From Ammoniphilus sp. YIM 78166 (GTDB lineage: Bacteria; Bacillota; Bacilli; Aneurinibacillales; RAOX-1), in NCBI RefSeq assembly GCF_004522215.1, contig NZ_SDLR01000004.1, positions 248,001 to 312,000 on the forward strand: 64,000 nt of DNA, written 5' to 3'. Position 1 is the stretch's first letter. Each line of letters starts with the position of its first letter. This document shows, piece by piece, positions 9,074-16,917 of this stretch. A model generated the notes under the pieces. It searched no databases and was not told the DNA's origin. It worked only from the letters and a program-made list of their open reading frames with translations. The translations under genes were made by a program, and so were the position numbers.

Positions 9074-9376
9074 CTATTGAATATCAAACACTCTAGTTAA
9101 TCTCGTAAGCTCAAATAGTTCTTTTACATGACCACGTAGTCCCTGAATGGATACCCCTCCACCGTTTTGTACGGCTTTCTTCTGCAGGGCTACTAATACC
9201 CCCAGTCCGGAGCTATCGATATAATCCACTTCAGAAAGTTGGATTATAAAATTTTTATAGCCTTGGTCTACGTATGGAAACAGTTTTTCCCTAATCGTAG
9301 TAGCTACATCTACATAGATCCTGCCAGAAAGACATACACGAACTTGGCCATGGGAAGCTTGAATATCTTTAATCAT
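9074..9376 (-). CDS. STAS-domain anti-sigma factor antagonist (SpoIIAA/RsbV-like)
   Basis: This 100-residue single STAS domain has the phosphorylation motif VDYIDSSGLGVLVALQKK, with the target serine at about residue 56. Proteins of this family are phosphorylated by an RsbW/SpoIIAB-type kinase and dephosphorylated by a PP2C phosphatase; both are encoded directly upstream. Its start overlaps the kinase stop by 4 bp (ATGA). The partner sigma factor or other output is not in the window. The adjacent c-di-GMP enzyme may be the output. Confidence 0.9.
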   Translation of the reverse strand: MIKDIQASHGQVRVCLSGRIYVDVATTIREKLFPYVDQGYKNFIIQLSEVDYIDSSGLGVLVALQKKAVQNGGGVSIQGLRGHVKELFELTRLTRVFDIQ

Positions 9377-9813
9377 AGGGTTCCTCCTTGTGTAATGAGC
9401 TGTTTCTTTGAGCTAACAGGGTCTAAGCTATTATTTTTAACTAGCATCACTTCATTTCCTTGCTTATTATAATAGATCCGATCGGCAAAATGTCTCATAA
9501 TAAAGATACCTCGGCCGGAATCTTTACTCATGCAAGGAACTCCATCACTTCCGTGAACCTGCCTAAACCCTTTCCCTTCATCTTTAACTCTGATAATGAT
9601 TCTTTTATTGTCTATGCATTTCAAACGAAAGGCGACCCGTTTATCCGGGCGACCTTCATTCCCGTGCTTAATGGCATTATTAATCGCCTCATTCAAAGCT
9701 ATTTCAATACCTGCATAATCTGTCGGGAGCATCTGCTTGATGGTATCCCCTATCCATTTTCGAACCAGCCTGTACCCTTCGTATCCTTTAAACTTTAATT
9801 CTATATCCGTCAT
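9373..9813 (-). CDS. RsbW/SpoIIAB-like serine kinase (HATPase_c_2)
   Basis: This protein has 146 residues from ATG 9813; an in-frame GTG four codons upstream is the alternative start. GHKL-ATPase motifs are visible: ALNEAINNAIKHGNEGRPDK (N-box), IRVKDEGKGFR (G1) and DSGRGIFIMRHFADRIYY (G2). This is the anti-sigma-factor kinase fold used in partner switching. It should phosphorylate the STAS protein encoded next and bind either it or another partner. The gene lies 36 bp after the PP2C gene in the same operon. No cognate sigma factor gene is present nearby, which leaves its binding partner open. Confidence 0.88.
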   Translation of the reverse strand: MTDIELKFKGYEGYRLVRKWIGDTIKQMLPTDYAGIEIALNEAINNAIKHGNEGRPDKRVAFRLKCIDNKRIIIRVKDEGKGFRQVHGSDGVPCMSKDSGRGIFIMRHFADRIYYNKQGNEVMLVKNNSLDPVSSKKQLITQGGTL

Positions 9814-9849
9814 GTCCCCATCCACTCTCTTTCAAGTAGGGCTTCTCTA

Positions 9850-11265
9850 TCATTTAAAGTTCATACAAATCGCTGAAGCATCATCTCGATTCATCGGTCC
9901 ATTCGAAATCTCCCTTAGATATAAGAATGTCTCATCAAAATTCCGATGATCATCTATTTCCTCTATTAGGTTTTCATATAAGCCATCCGTAAGAAAATAA
10001 AACTGTGTCCCCGGTTGATAATCAATCATGTACTGCTCATAGGATTCATCCTCCATTAAGCCAATAAAGGACCCAGGTGCAGTAACCACGGTTTTCTTCT
10101 TTGTGGCCATAATGAAATGATTAATACCACCTGAGCAGTATGTTAACTGACGTTCTACCGGATTGACTTCAACTAAAATAGCCGCAGCAAAAGTCTCATC
10201 GGTAAAATACTGAATAGCCTCTTTATTCATCCAAGCCATTTTCTCTTCTAGGCTTAACTCTCGAGTGGCGATTTGGCGAAAAAGCACCTTCAAACAAGAG
10301 ATCTGTAGGGCCGTTGCTAGTCCATGCCCCATTAAGTCGAATAAACTGAGGATCAATCGATTATTTCGTTTGTCGAAAACGTAATCAAAAAAATCACCGC
10401 TAACGTAATGGAGCGGCTTATAGATAGACTTCATCTCCAACCAGTCACTCTCGTAATCCAAAGGGAGGAATTTTCTCTGAATTTCACCGGTTAAGACCAC
10501 ATCTTTTTTTAGCTTCTCACGAATCGTGATATCTCGGAACACGGCGACATAATGACTGATTTTTCCTTGATCATTTCGGATGACATTAATGCTTAAGGAT
10601 TCTAAAAAAAGCTCTCCCGACTTCCTTTTATTCCAAATCTCGCCCTGCCACATTCCTTTAGAAAAGATCTCTTCCCACATCTGATGATAAAACCGATCAT
10701 CTTGTATTCCAGAGCTTATGATGGAAGGATTCAATCCCAAGACTTCCTCTAAGCCATAACCCGTCAAGCGGGTAAAGGCCGGATTAACATAAATAATTGT
10801 ATTATGAGCATCCGTAATCATGATGCCGTCGTTAGAAGCCTCTAGGATCTTTGCATTTAGATGCAGCTTTTCCTCGACCTTTTTCCGTTCCGTAATATCT
10901 CTTCCAATGACAATGAGTGCCTTTTTACTTCCATCCTCGTAAAAAGTAGGTACCTTAAGAATATCAAAAATTTGAGTGGTTCCATCCGGAGCTCTAAAGT
11001 TCTTCTCAAATCGAAAAGACTTTTTCTCTTGCCAAGCTTGTTCGTCCGTAACATCACTAGAAATCAGCAACTCTTTAATCCAAGTATATTGTGCTAATTC
11101 AAAATTGGACTTTCCTCGATAATCTACATCCTGCAATTGAAACATACATATTGCCACCTGATTCGCCCAGGCCCATCCTCCATTACTATCCTTGACAATA
11201 ATGATATCTGGAATGGCCTTGAACAAAGCTTGAACTTGTTCTTCGTTTTCCAGAAACAAAGCCAC
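9850..11265 (-). CDS. PAS-PAS-PP2C serine phosphatase (RsbU/SpoIIE-like)
   Basis: This 471-residue protein starts at GTG 11265 behind GAGGGGGAG. It has two PAS modules (about 10-130 and 130-255), the second with the same WNKRKSGE motif as the neighbouring GGDEF-EAL protein. They are followed by a SpoIIE-type PP2C domain (YVSGDFFDYV, SLFDLMGHGLATAL and YFLTDGLYE, containing the metal-binding aspartates). It should dephosphorylate the STAS antagonist in response to a PAS signal. As first gene of a four-gene operon it is the input of a partner-switching module. There is no transmembrane segment. Confidence 0.9.
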   Translation of the reverse strand: MALFLENEEQVQALFKAIPDIIIVKDSNGGWAWANQVAICMFQLQDVDYRGKSNFELAQYTWIKELLISSDVTDEQAWQEKKSFRFEKNFRAPDGTTQIFDILKVPTFYEDGSKKALIVIGRDITERKKVEEKLHLNAKILEASNDGIMITDAHNTIIYVNPAFTRLTGYGLEEVLGLNPSIISSGIQDDRFYHQMWEEIFSKGMWQGEIWNKRKSGELFLESLSINVIRNDQGKISHYVAVFRDITIREKLKKDVVLTGEIQRKFLPLDYESDWLEMKSIYKPLHYVSGDFFDYVFDKRNNRLILSLFDLMGHGLATALQISCLKVLFRQIATRELSLEEKMAWMNKEAIQYFTDETFAAAILVEVNPVERQLTYCSGGINHFIMATKKKTVVTAPGSFIGLMEDESYEQYMIDYQPGTQFYFLTDGLYENLIEEIDDHRNFDETFLYLREISNGPMNRDDASAICMNFK

Positions 11266-11452
11266 CTTGGCTCCCCCTCATATATATGGTACTTTAGCAC
11301 TATTACCACTGTGAATAAGTCACTTGTGATTTTATTCACAATCCTATACCCTAACCATACATTGCCTAAACTGAATAGTCAATTAGGGACATAAAAAATT
11401 AACAAATGATAGAAAATAGATTTCGCGCAACTATTACGATCTTCTCTCGTAT

Positions 11453-11540
11453 AATATAATAACTAAACTATAACGGATAGTTTAGGATGAGAGTTATCTT
11501 GGGGCTTTTCTAATGCAATTAGAGAAGCCCCCTTTTTTTG
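11453..11540 (+). ncRNA. Candidate short transcript or leader RNA ending in a strong terminator
   Basis: TATAAT at about 11453 is followed by a small hairpin (AAACTA/TAGTTT around 11464-11483). Then comes a 13-bp terminator stem GGGGCTT.TCTAA/TTAGA.AAGCCCC at 11501-11533 with a run of seven T. There is no convincing -35 box. The element lies about 95 bp upstream of the AI-2E family gene and in the same direction. It may be a small RNA or a premature terminator controlling that gene. No known riboswitch class was recognised. Confidence 0.4.
11501..11540 (+). terminator. Strong intrinsic terminator upstream of the AI-2E gene
   Basis: A 13-bp stem with one G-T pair and a TGCAA loop is followed by CCTTTTTTTG. 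No plus-strand gene precedes it, so it ends a short RNA or acts as an attenuator. Confidence 0.85.
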
Positions 11541-11639
11541 TTTTGATGAGCAGGACTTCCAACCTCTGATGTGGAATTTGAATAATAAAGAATAAACGTC
11601 TTACACCTTGAATCTTACACCAGAAAAAGGAGAATGAAG

Positions 11640-12701
11640 TTGGACAGAAAGATTTTACTAGGAAGAACATTAAAATGGCTAATTATACTTGGTCTGCTTG
11701 TATTTATTTACTTTCAATTCTCCGTCTTCATTCCGATTTTGCTCGCGTTTATTACCGCTTTAGCCCTAGAACCTCTAGTCCAATGGTTCCAAAAAGGACT
11801 TAAGACCGACAAGCGCCTCGTTCCCGTATCCATTACCTTTACTTTATTTGTACTGGCCATTGGAATCGTGATGCACTTTACAATTACTTATTTAGTTCGA
11901 GAAGCGATTAAATTTATTTATCGACTCCCGCACTACGTGGTCGAAATCACTCGCTTCCTAGAAGAACTTATTCGAGATTTTAACCGGGCGATTGCTGATC
12001 TTCCACAAAAGGACCTGATCATTCGAGAACTTGAGCAACAGAGCCAATTAACCCTAGCCAAAACTCAAATGCTCTCCCAAAATGCCATTCCTACGATCGC
12101 CGAATGGATTCAAAGTATACCGAACATGCTCATTGTCACGCTGATCTATCTCATCACCTTATTCTTAGTGAGTTTAGATATGCCGGGGATTATCCACAAT
12201 TTCTATAGTCACTTCCAAGAGAATACAAGAAACAAACTTCATTATATTTTTACAAAGTTAAGCAGAGTTTTTACCGGCTTCCTGAAGGCCCAAGTTTTAA
12301 TCAGCATTGTTATTTTTATTGTCGCTTATGTCGGTTTGCTTTACATCACACCTAAGAACGCCCTGATCATGGCCATCATTATCTGGATTATCGACGTGAT
12401 CCCCTTGATCGGATCCATCGTTATCCTGTTGCCCTGGTCTCTCTATACCTTAATCTCTGGAAATACCACCATGGGATTGCAGCTACTCATCCTTACCATT
12501 ATCCTGCTCATTCTAAGAAGAACATTAGAACCTAAGATCATGGGTGACCAAATTGGATTATCAGCATTACCTACCCTTCTATCCCTATACTTCGGTTTTT
12601 ACTTCTTTGGCTTCCTAGGCATGATCATTGGACCCTTAGTCCTCATTGCCATTCGTTCAGCCTCCGAGGTTGGGATAATCAGGACGGATTTTAAGATTTA
12701 A
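11640..12701 (+). CDS. AI-2E family transporter / YtvI-like membrane protein
   Basis: The protein has about 353-355 residues. AAAGGAG lies directly against ATG 11634, whereas TTG 11640 has a normal 7-nt spacing, so TTG is preferred. The pattern is that of the AI-2E transporter (UPF0118/PerM) family: two to three N-terminal membrane helices, a long amphipathic segment (about 80-160) and a C-terminal cluster of helices. That cluster contains IIWIIDVIPLIGSIVILLPW and the family motif LEPKIMGDQIGLSALPTL. Members export small molecules or ions, and some are Na+/H+ antiporters. The substrate here is unknown. It is a single-gene unit with its own terminator. Confidence 0.88.
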   Translation: MDRKILLGRTLKWLIILGLLVFIYFQFSVFIPILLAFITALALEPLVQWFQKGLKTDKRLVPVSITFTLFVLAIGIVMHFTITYLVREAIKFIYRLPHYVVEITRFLEELIRDFNRAIADLPQKDLIIRELEQQSQLTLAKTQMLSQNAIPTIAEWIQSIPNMLIVTLIYLITLFLVSLDMPGIIHNFYSHFQENTRNKLHYIFTKLSRVFTGFLKAQVLISIVIFIVAYVGLLYITPKNALIMAIIIWIIDVIPLIGSIVILLPWSLYTLISGNTTMGLQLLILTIILLILRRTLEPKIMGDQIGLSALPTLLSLYFGFYFFGFLGMIIGPLVLIAIRSASEVGIIRTDFKI

Positions 12702-12709
12702 TCGCATAA

Positions 12710-12742
12710 GACAGTGTTCATTGAGAGCACTGTCTTTTTTTT
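12710..12742 (+). terminator. Terminator of the AI-2E family gene
   Basis: The stem GACAGTG/CACTGTC is followed by eight T residues, 9 bp after the stop codon. Confidence 0.85.
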
Positions 12743-12843
12743 GTGGGGGTATGAACATAACAAGGTGCTCCAGAGAACTGAAACCATTACCGGTTTATAT
12801 GAAAATCAGGGTGATCCGGGATGCCCGATCGCTTCCCGAGAAA

Positions 12844-13140
12844 TCTTAATTGTATCCATTACGGGTTCGGGAGCAACTCACCGAGTATCGTGACCAAACC
12901 TCCAAGATTAGCTGGAATGGTTACAGGTACGTAAACAAACGATACCAACTCGTGATCAAACGTCACTTTTCCGTGATCAAATCAAAAATTTTGTGAGCAT
13001 CCACCCACGAGCGAGAGTGTTCGGGGCTAAAAAAGGGTATAGACGAAAAATAAAAGCGGAATTACTTAAAAAATCAGCTTGGAATGAAAGGCTCTAAACC
13101 GAAGTTTAGATTGCACTTTTAAAAACCAGGCTAAAATCAC
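12844..13140. repeat. Long intergenic repeat, copy A (second copy at 59368-59664)
   Basis: About 297 bp without an open frame match 59368-59664 over the full length with scattered substitutions and essentially no length change. Shared blocks include ATTACGGGTTCG, GATTAGCTGGAATG, CACGAGCGAGAGTGTTCGG, GACGAAAAATAAAA and CCGAAGTTTAGATTGCACTT. Inside are iterated short motifs of the type GTGATCA/GTGAGCA. No transposase and no clear terminal inverted repeats are visible. The rest of 12743-13383 contains no gene that I can support. Confidence 0.8.
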
Positions 13141-13231
13141 ACTAAACCTCGAAAAAACCTGCTCGCCCACTTGGAATCATTACCGGTGTGGGAGCAAGTT
13201 GCTTGGTTTCGTGATCATCGCGACTAAAAAA

Positions 13232-13255
13232 GACCTTCCTTAAATAAGGAAGGCC
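13232..13255 (-). terminator. Hairpin followed by T-run downstream of the tRNA operon
   Basis: CCTTCCTTA/TAAGGAAGG forms a stem, and on the minus strand it is followed by TTTTTTAG. It may be a back-up terminator for the tRNA operon. Confidence 0.55.
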
Positions 13256-13383
13256 AAAAGAGGATGTAAAAAAATAAAAACATTCGACAAGGCAACATTA
13301 TAAGGATTATTAGATGAAAAGTCCAGAATGATTTCATTCCACTAAAGAGTTTATGTGTCAATTCCATTATTTATGAACTAAAC

Positions 13384-13416
13384 TAAAAACCCTGCCCCTC
13401 ATTAGAGGAACAGGGT
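13384..13416 (-). terminator. Terminator of the tRNA operon
   Basis: The stem ACCCTG..CCTC/GAGG..CAGGGT is followed on the minus strand by TTTTTAG, 17 bp after the last tRNA. Confidence 0.8.
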
Positions 13417-13432
13417 AAGATTGTATTATGTA

Positions 13433-13508
13433 TGGTGGAGCATAGCGGGATCGAACCGCTGACCTCTACACTGCCAGTGTAGCGCTCTCCCAGCTGAGCT
13501 AATGCCCC
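13433..13508 (-). tRNA. tRNA-Ala (anticodon GGC)
   Basis: This is a 76-nt cloverleaf with encoded CCA. The anticodon stem CTACA/TGTAG encloses the loop CTGGCAG. The acceptor GGGGCAT pairs with ATGCTCC apart from one G-T pair. It is the last tRNA of a seven-gene minus-strand operon. Its 3' half recurs as a remnant at 50687-50724. Confidence 0.95.
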
Positions 13509-13611
13509 ATACGTGTGTCGCCTTCAGGGAAATTCAAAACTGGTGCCCCCTTCGGGGACTACAATCGAATTCCAACAAGAAGCTTACTCGACGTAGTAGG
13601 AATTCAATAAA

Positions 13612-13687
13612 TGGTGCCGGCTAAAGGACTTGAACCCTCAACCCCCTGATTACAAGTCAGGTGCTCTACCAATTGAGCTAAGCCGGC
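13612..13687 (-). tRNA. tRNA-Thr (anticodon TGT)
   Basis: This is a 76-nt cloverleaf with encoded CCA. The anticodon stem CTGA/TCAG encloses the loop CTTGTAA. The acceptor GCCGGCT pairs with AGCCGGC. Confidence 0.96.
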
Positions 13688-13691
13688 TTAT

Positions 13692-13768
13692 TGGTGGACG
13701 ATGACGGATTCGAACCGCCGACCTCTACGATGTCAACGTAGCGCTCTAACCAACTGAGCTAATCGTCC
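13692..13768 (-). tRNA. tRNA-Val (anticodon GAC)
   Basis: This is a 77-nt cloverleaf with encoded CCA. The anticodon stem CTACG/CGTAG encloses the loop TTGACAT. The acceptor GGACGAT pairs with ATCGTCC. Confidence 0.96.
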
Positions 13769-13779
13769 AGATTAAGTTA

Positions 13780-13856
<77 letters not shown>

Positions 13857-13905
13857 TCTTGCTGCTATCTATAATAACACCAACGGTAAATATAGATTCA
13901 AGTTA

Positions 13906-13979
13906 TGGAGCGGGTGATGGGAATCGAACCCACGCGACCAGCTTGGAAGGCTGGAGTTCTACCATTGAACTACACCCGC
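13906..13979 (-). tRNA. tRNA-Gly (anticodon TCC)
   Basis: This is a 74-nt cloverleaf with encoded CCA. The anticodon stem CCAGC/GCTGG encloses the loop CTTCCAA. The acceptor GCGGGTG pairs with CACCCGC. Confidence 0.96.
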
Positions 13980-13987
13980 GCTTGTTA

Positions 13988-14063
13988 TGGAGCGGACGAC
14001 GAGACTCGAACTCGCGACCCCAACCTTGGCAAGGTTGTGCTCTACCAACTGAGCTACGTCCGC
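13988..14063 (-). tRNA. tRNA-Gly (anticodon GCC)
   Basis: This is a 76-nt cloverleaf with encoded CCA. The anticodon stem CAACC/GGTTG encloses the loop TTGCCAA. The acceptor GCGGACG pairs with CGTCCGC. Confidence 0.96.
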
Positions 14064-14070
14064 AATAAGA

Positions 14071-14147
14071 TGGTGACCCGTAGGGGATTCGAACCCCTGA
14101 ATGCATGCGTGAAAGGCATGTGAGTTAAGCCGCTTCTCCAACGGGCC
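14071..14147 (-). tRNA. tRNA-Glu (anticodon TTC)
   Basis: This is a 77-nt cloverleaf with encoded CCA. The anticodon stem CATGC/GCATG encloses the loop CTTTCAC. The acceptor GGCCCGT pairs with ACGGGTC. It is the first gene of the tRNA operon. Confidence 0.95.
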
Positions 14148-14172
14148 AGTAGTAAATGTGATAGCGAAATTA

Positions 14173-14201
14173 ATATTAAACCATTTTAATAATAATGTCA
14201 A
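14173..14201 (-). promoter_or_regulatory. Promoter of the tRNA operon
   Basis: On the minus strand TTGACA (14196-14201) and TAATAT (14173-14178) are separated by 17 bp, close to the sigma-A consensus. It lies 26 bp upstream of tRNA-Glu. Confidence 0.85.
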
Positions 14202-14302
14202 GCATTTATTTTTCTCTTGAATCATTGCTTTAACATCGCTTTGCACATAAATAAATTTAGCATAAAAACCTCAAGTCGTCACTAGGAAAAAGTTGGCCTG
14301 TA

Positions 14303-14340
14303 CAAAAAAGTCAGAAGAAGGATATCTTCTGACTTTCTTT
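14303..14340 (-). terminator. Terminator of the HesB-like selenoprotein gene
   Basis: A perfect 12-bp stem AAAGTCAGAAGA/TCTTCTGACTTT with a 6-nt loop is followed on the minus strand by a T-run. Confidence 0.88.
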
Positions 14341-14345
14341 TGACC

Positions 14346-14615
14346 TTAACAGCAGCTATCGATACCTGTCATCACTAAATTAGAACCTTGGATATCCAGT
14401 GCTAAAGTCTTAACATGCTCTTCGACACGCTTGTCTATAGCGACTTGAATACCGTTTACTGTTTCTACAATATCATCACCTTGTGGCTCATCCAGAGCCA
14501 ACCCTAGCTTGGGAGCACCTCAGCTAAAGCCTGCAAAGAAAATCCGAATATTACTGGCACCATTATCCTTCATAACCGTTTCAATCATCGTTTTTGCTTC
14601 ATCTGTAATTTTCAT
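14346..14615 (-). CDS. HesB/IscA-like selenoprotein (in-frame UGA read as selenocysteine)
   Basis: An ordinary ORF search breaks this gene, but reading through one TGA (14520-14522, codon 32) gives a complete 89-residue protein. It runs from ATG 14615 (behind AAGGGGGT) to TAA 14346. The sequence around the UGA is FFAGFS-U-GAPKLGLALDEP. In HesB/IscA iron-sulfur carrier proteins this position is the conserved first cysteine (GFACSGPRLGLAL-type). The C-terminus ends in SCC, resembling the conserved Cys pair. A hairpin TGGCTC/GAGCCA with a 5-nt TGGAT loop containing G lies about 20-36 nt after the UGA, where a bacterial SECIS element belongs. A small family of HesB-like (seleno)proteins with Sec at this site is known. 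Its likely role is in iron-sulfur or thiol chemistry. A UGA nonsense mutation or sequencing error is the alternative. Confidence 0.85.
14484..14500 (-). promoter_or_regulatory. Candidate bacterial SECIS hairpin
   Basis: On the minus strand the 6-bp stem TGGCTC/GAGCCA carries a UGGAU apical loop with G at its second position. The apex lies about 28 nt after the UGA codon. Position and loop fit the loose bacterial SECIS consensus. Confidence 0.6.
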
Positions 14616-14872
14616 ACGAATCTAACCCCCTTGGACTGGCGATATTAGACAACCATACCACATAAACCTGGACTTCTAAAGAGGGCGATGTGTTCTTGAT
14701 TTACCCGCAGGCAGATCAGAACAATGGACACTATTTAAGATGTCCACCTATTTGTTGTCACCAATTATCAACCGTTTAAGTCTAACAGATCTTAGTCGTT
14801 TGTTGGATGTGCATAGCATAAGCTGTTTGTGTTATCTTATCAATGAAACTATCCTCTAAAGGTGGGCTATCC

Positions 14873-15577
14873 TTGAGAATCAATAAGTACATAAGTGAAA
14901 CAGGCATTACCTCTCGGCGTGAAGTAGATAAATGGATTGCAGATCGCCGTGTAACCATTAATGGTGTTGTAGCCGAACTGGGAAGTCAAGTTCAGCCGGG
15001 AGATGACGTGCGAGTCGATAACCGCCCTTTGCAACTCAAACCACAGCAAGTCTATATTGCCCTAAATAAACCGGTGGGCATTACTTCCACCACGGAACGT
15101 CATATCCGCGGAAATATCATCGATTTCGTTAATCATCCGATGCGGGTGTTTCCTATTGGAAGACTAGATAAAGATTCAGATGGTTTGATTTTACTAACCA
15201 ATGATGGAGATATCGTCAATAAAGTTCTTCGTTCCGAAAACAAACATGAAAAAGAATATATTGTTACCGTAGACAAGCCTATTACTCCGGCATTTTTACA
15301 TGGTATGGCTGGGGGAGTTCGGATACTGGGAACCAAAACCCTCCCCTGTAAAGTTATGAAGATGTCGGATCGGGTATTTCGCATTATCCTAACACAAGGA
15401 CTTAACCGACAAATTCGCCGTATGTGCATGGCCTTTGGATACCAAGTCCGACGTTTGCAGCGTGTTCGTATTATGAACATCCATTTAGGTGATTTGAAAA
15501 TCGGACAATGGCGTGACCTGACAAAAAAAGAGCTCCAGGAGCTTTTTGAAAGTCTTCATTATACCCCAAAATCGTAG
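14873..15577 (+). CDS. rluF: 23S rRNA pseudouridine synthase RluF-like
   Basis: This protein has 234 residues from TTG 14873, preceded by AAAGGTGGGC; the frame is open to an ATG 30 bp upstream. The chosen start gives the family-typical [22 protein letters not shown]. An S4 RNA-binding domain occupies residues about 1-60. The RsuA/RluB/E/F catalytic domain follows, with [18 protein letters not shown] containing the catalytic aspartate and [12 protein letters not shown]. RluF makes pseudouridine at 23S rRNA position 2604 in E. coli numbering. It is monocistronic, followed by a hairpin. Confidence 0.9.
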   Translation: MRINKYISETGITSRREVDKWIADRRVTINGVVAELGSQVQPGDDVRVDNRPLQLKPQQVYIALNKPVGITSTTERHIRGNIIDFVNHPMRVFPIGRLDKDSDGLILLTNDGDIVNKVLRSENKHEKEYIVTVDKPITPAFLHGMAGGVRILGTKTLPCKVMKMSDRVFRIILTQGLNRQIRRMCMAFGYQVRRLQRVRIMNIHLGDLKIGQWRDLTKKELQELFESLHYTPKS

Positions 15578-15591
15578 CTGAGCCCCCTTCT

Positions 15592-15615
15592 TAGGACTCC
15601 TTTTAAGGAGTCCTA
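15592..15615. terminator. Hairpin between the convergent genes rluF and nlpC/p60
   Basis: The palindrome TAGGACTCCTT/AAGGAGTCCTA lies between two converging stop codons. It has no long T-run, so it is a weak bidirectional terminator candidate. Confidence 0.6.
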
Positions 15616-15620
15616 TATGC

Positions 15621-16349
15621 TTAAGGAAGAACGCTGCCTCCCCTCATGAAACGAAACTCATAATGATTGTTAAAGACATTATCTATTCGTACTCCACCCG
15701 TTCTTTGGCTAGCTGTATGGAGCATTCTCCCATCGCCTAAATAGACACCCACATGGGTAATCGTCTCGTTCGCTTTATTAACCCCTTTATAACTATCTCT
15801 AGTTGGACCTTTATAAGGCATAAAAAATAATAAGTCTCCTCTTCTCGCATGATGGATGTTCCAGATTCTCCTGGAGGAAAACTGATCGACATACCGAGCT
15901 TGGCTCCTTGAATCCTTAGGCAAGTCCATCCCTAGTGCAGATAAGTGGATCCACCTCACAAAGTCAGAACAATCGAAAACACGAGGATTAGACCTGTCAG
16001 ATCCATACTGGTATGGGGTTCCAAGAAAGCTTAACCCTTTGGCAATTACATTTTCTCTATAGCTCCCATTCAGGGGAGAGACAGATGGATTAGGGTTGAC
16101 TCGATGAAGTCGATAATCATGAGCTTGATGGTGTTGAATCGAGGAACCTTTCGATGACACTTGTTCGTTATAGAGAATACGTTCGATTCCCATATCCCCC
16201 ATTTGGAATAGTGGATCGTTTTGTAGCAACTCCGCATTAAAAGCTTTCGCATCTGTTGGCGTCTCAAAAGTAGCCGTCGTTCCGTAATTTTGGCCCTGTC
16301 CACAACCGGTAATAAACAATAGAAGACTCACGGTGATCAACTTCCTCAT
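15621..16349 (-). CDS. NlpC/P60-family cell-wall peptidase, lipoprotein
   Basis: This 242-residue protein has a lipoprotein signal (MRKLITVSLLLFITGC, lipidated Cys16) and an N-terminal region of unknown fold (about 20-95). The C-terminal NlpC/P60 domain (about 100-240) has the catalytic Cys127 in FDCSDFV, His199 in THVGVYLGDG and a third polar residue, probably His211. Such enzymes cut D-gamma-glutamyl-meso-diaminopimelate or similar peptide bonds in the wall. It is probably anchored to the outer face of the membrane. It converges on rluF and appears monocistronic. Confidence 0.9.
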   Translation of the reverse strand: MRKLITVSLLLFITGCGQGQNYGTTATFETPTDAKAFNAELLQNDPLFQMGDMGIERILYNEQVSSKGSSIQHHQAHDYRLHRVNPNPSVSPLNGSYRENVIAKGLSFLGTPYQYGSDRSNPRVFDCSDFVRWIHLSALGMDLPKDSRSQARYVDQFSSRRIWNIHHARRGDLLFFMPYKGPTRDSYKGVNKANETITHVGVYLGDGRMLHTASQRTGGVRIDNVFNNHYEFRFMRGGSVLP

Positions 16350-16519
16350 GCTGTATCCACCTTTTCGTTTAATACTTAAATTATTCCCACCTTTAGAGAA
16401 AGGATTTCTAACAATAATATTCTAGTTTATACCATTTTTGTTCTTTCCACCGAATATATTCTGTAGTATAATTCAATATATAGAACAATAGAATCCCTTA
16501 AAGGAGGCTTGCAACAGCA

Positions 16520-16885
16520 GTGCTGGGACGTCGAAAACATTATCGATATTATTTCAAAGAGCCTGCTAAAGGAACTATTGAGATCACTGAGATTCGAAAC
16601 CGCAAAGTAGCAACGAAAAAAGCCCCCATTCTAATTAAAGATATTAGTGGCAATGGCTTACGTTTCTCAACAGACCTTAGACTTCCTTTAACAGAGGTAA
16701 TCTTATATAAGTTCGCTTTATTGCTCACCGGTCACGACCTCTCCTTTCACGGGAAGATTGTAAGAGTTGAACAACTTCAAGATTCTACATTTGATTATGG
16801 GGTTCAGTTTTTAGAGGAGCATAAATTCCTTACCCATATCATAAAAAAATTATCCGAAAAGATACTGGGACACAGTGCAAGTTAG
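16520..16885 (+). CDS. PilZ-domain protein
   Basis: This 121-residue protein starts at GTG 16520 with AAGGAGG 12 nt upstream. It has the PilZ c-di-GMP-binding motifs: the arginine-rich RRKHYR near the N-terminus and DISGNGLRFS about 40 residues later. The rest follows the PilZ barrel (FHGKIVRVEQ, DYGVQFLEEHK). It is probably a small c-di-GMP receptor. A GGDEF-EAL protein is encoded 7.5 kb away. The next small gene is 32 bp downstream and probably cotranscribed. Confidence 0.86.
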   Translation: MLGRRKHYRYYFKEPAKGTIEITEIRNRKVATKKAPILIKDISGNGLRFSTDLRLPLTEVILYKFALLLTGHDLSFHGKIVRVEQLQDSTFDYGVQFLEEHKFLTHIIKKLSEKILGHSAS

Positions 16886-16917
16886 ATTAGACGATTGATA
16901 AACGAGGAGGTCTACCG

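Noticed and set aside
12743..13383. Search for a hidden gene or transposase in the gap
   Set aside because: No frame of useful length or family resemblance was seen on either strand; only the long repeat and hairpins.
13859..14246. Several overlapping frames of 67-95 codons on both strands
   Set aside because: They lie over the tRNA operon; the tRNA structures explain the sequence and no ribosome binding sites are present.
14346..14615. Reading the HesB-like gene as an ordinary pseudogene
   Set aside because: The only interruption is one TGA at the catalytic-cysteine position, with a hairpin downstream and the rest of the frame intact; selenocysteine is the simpler explanation.
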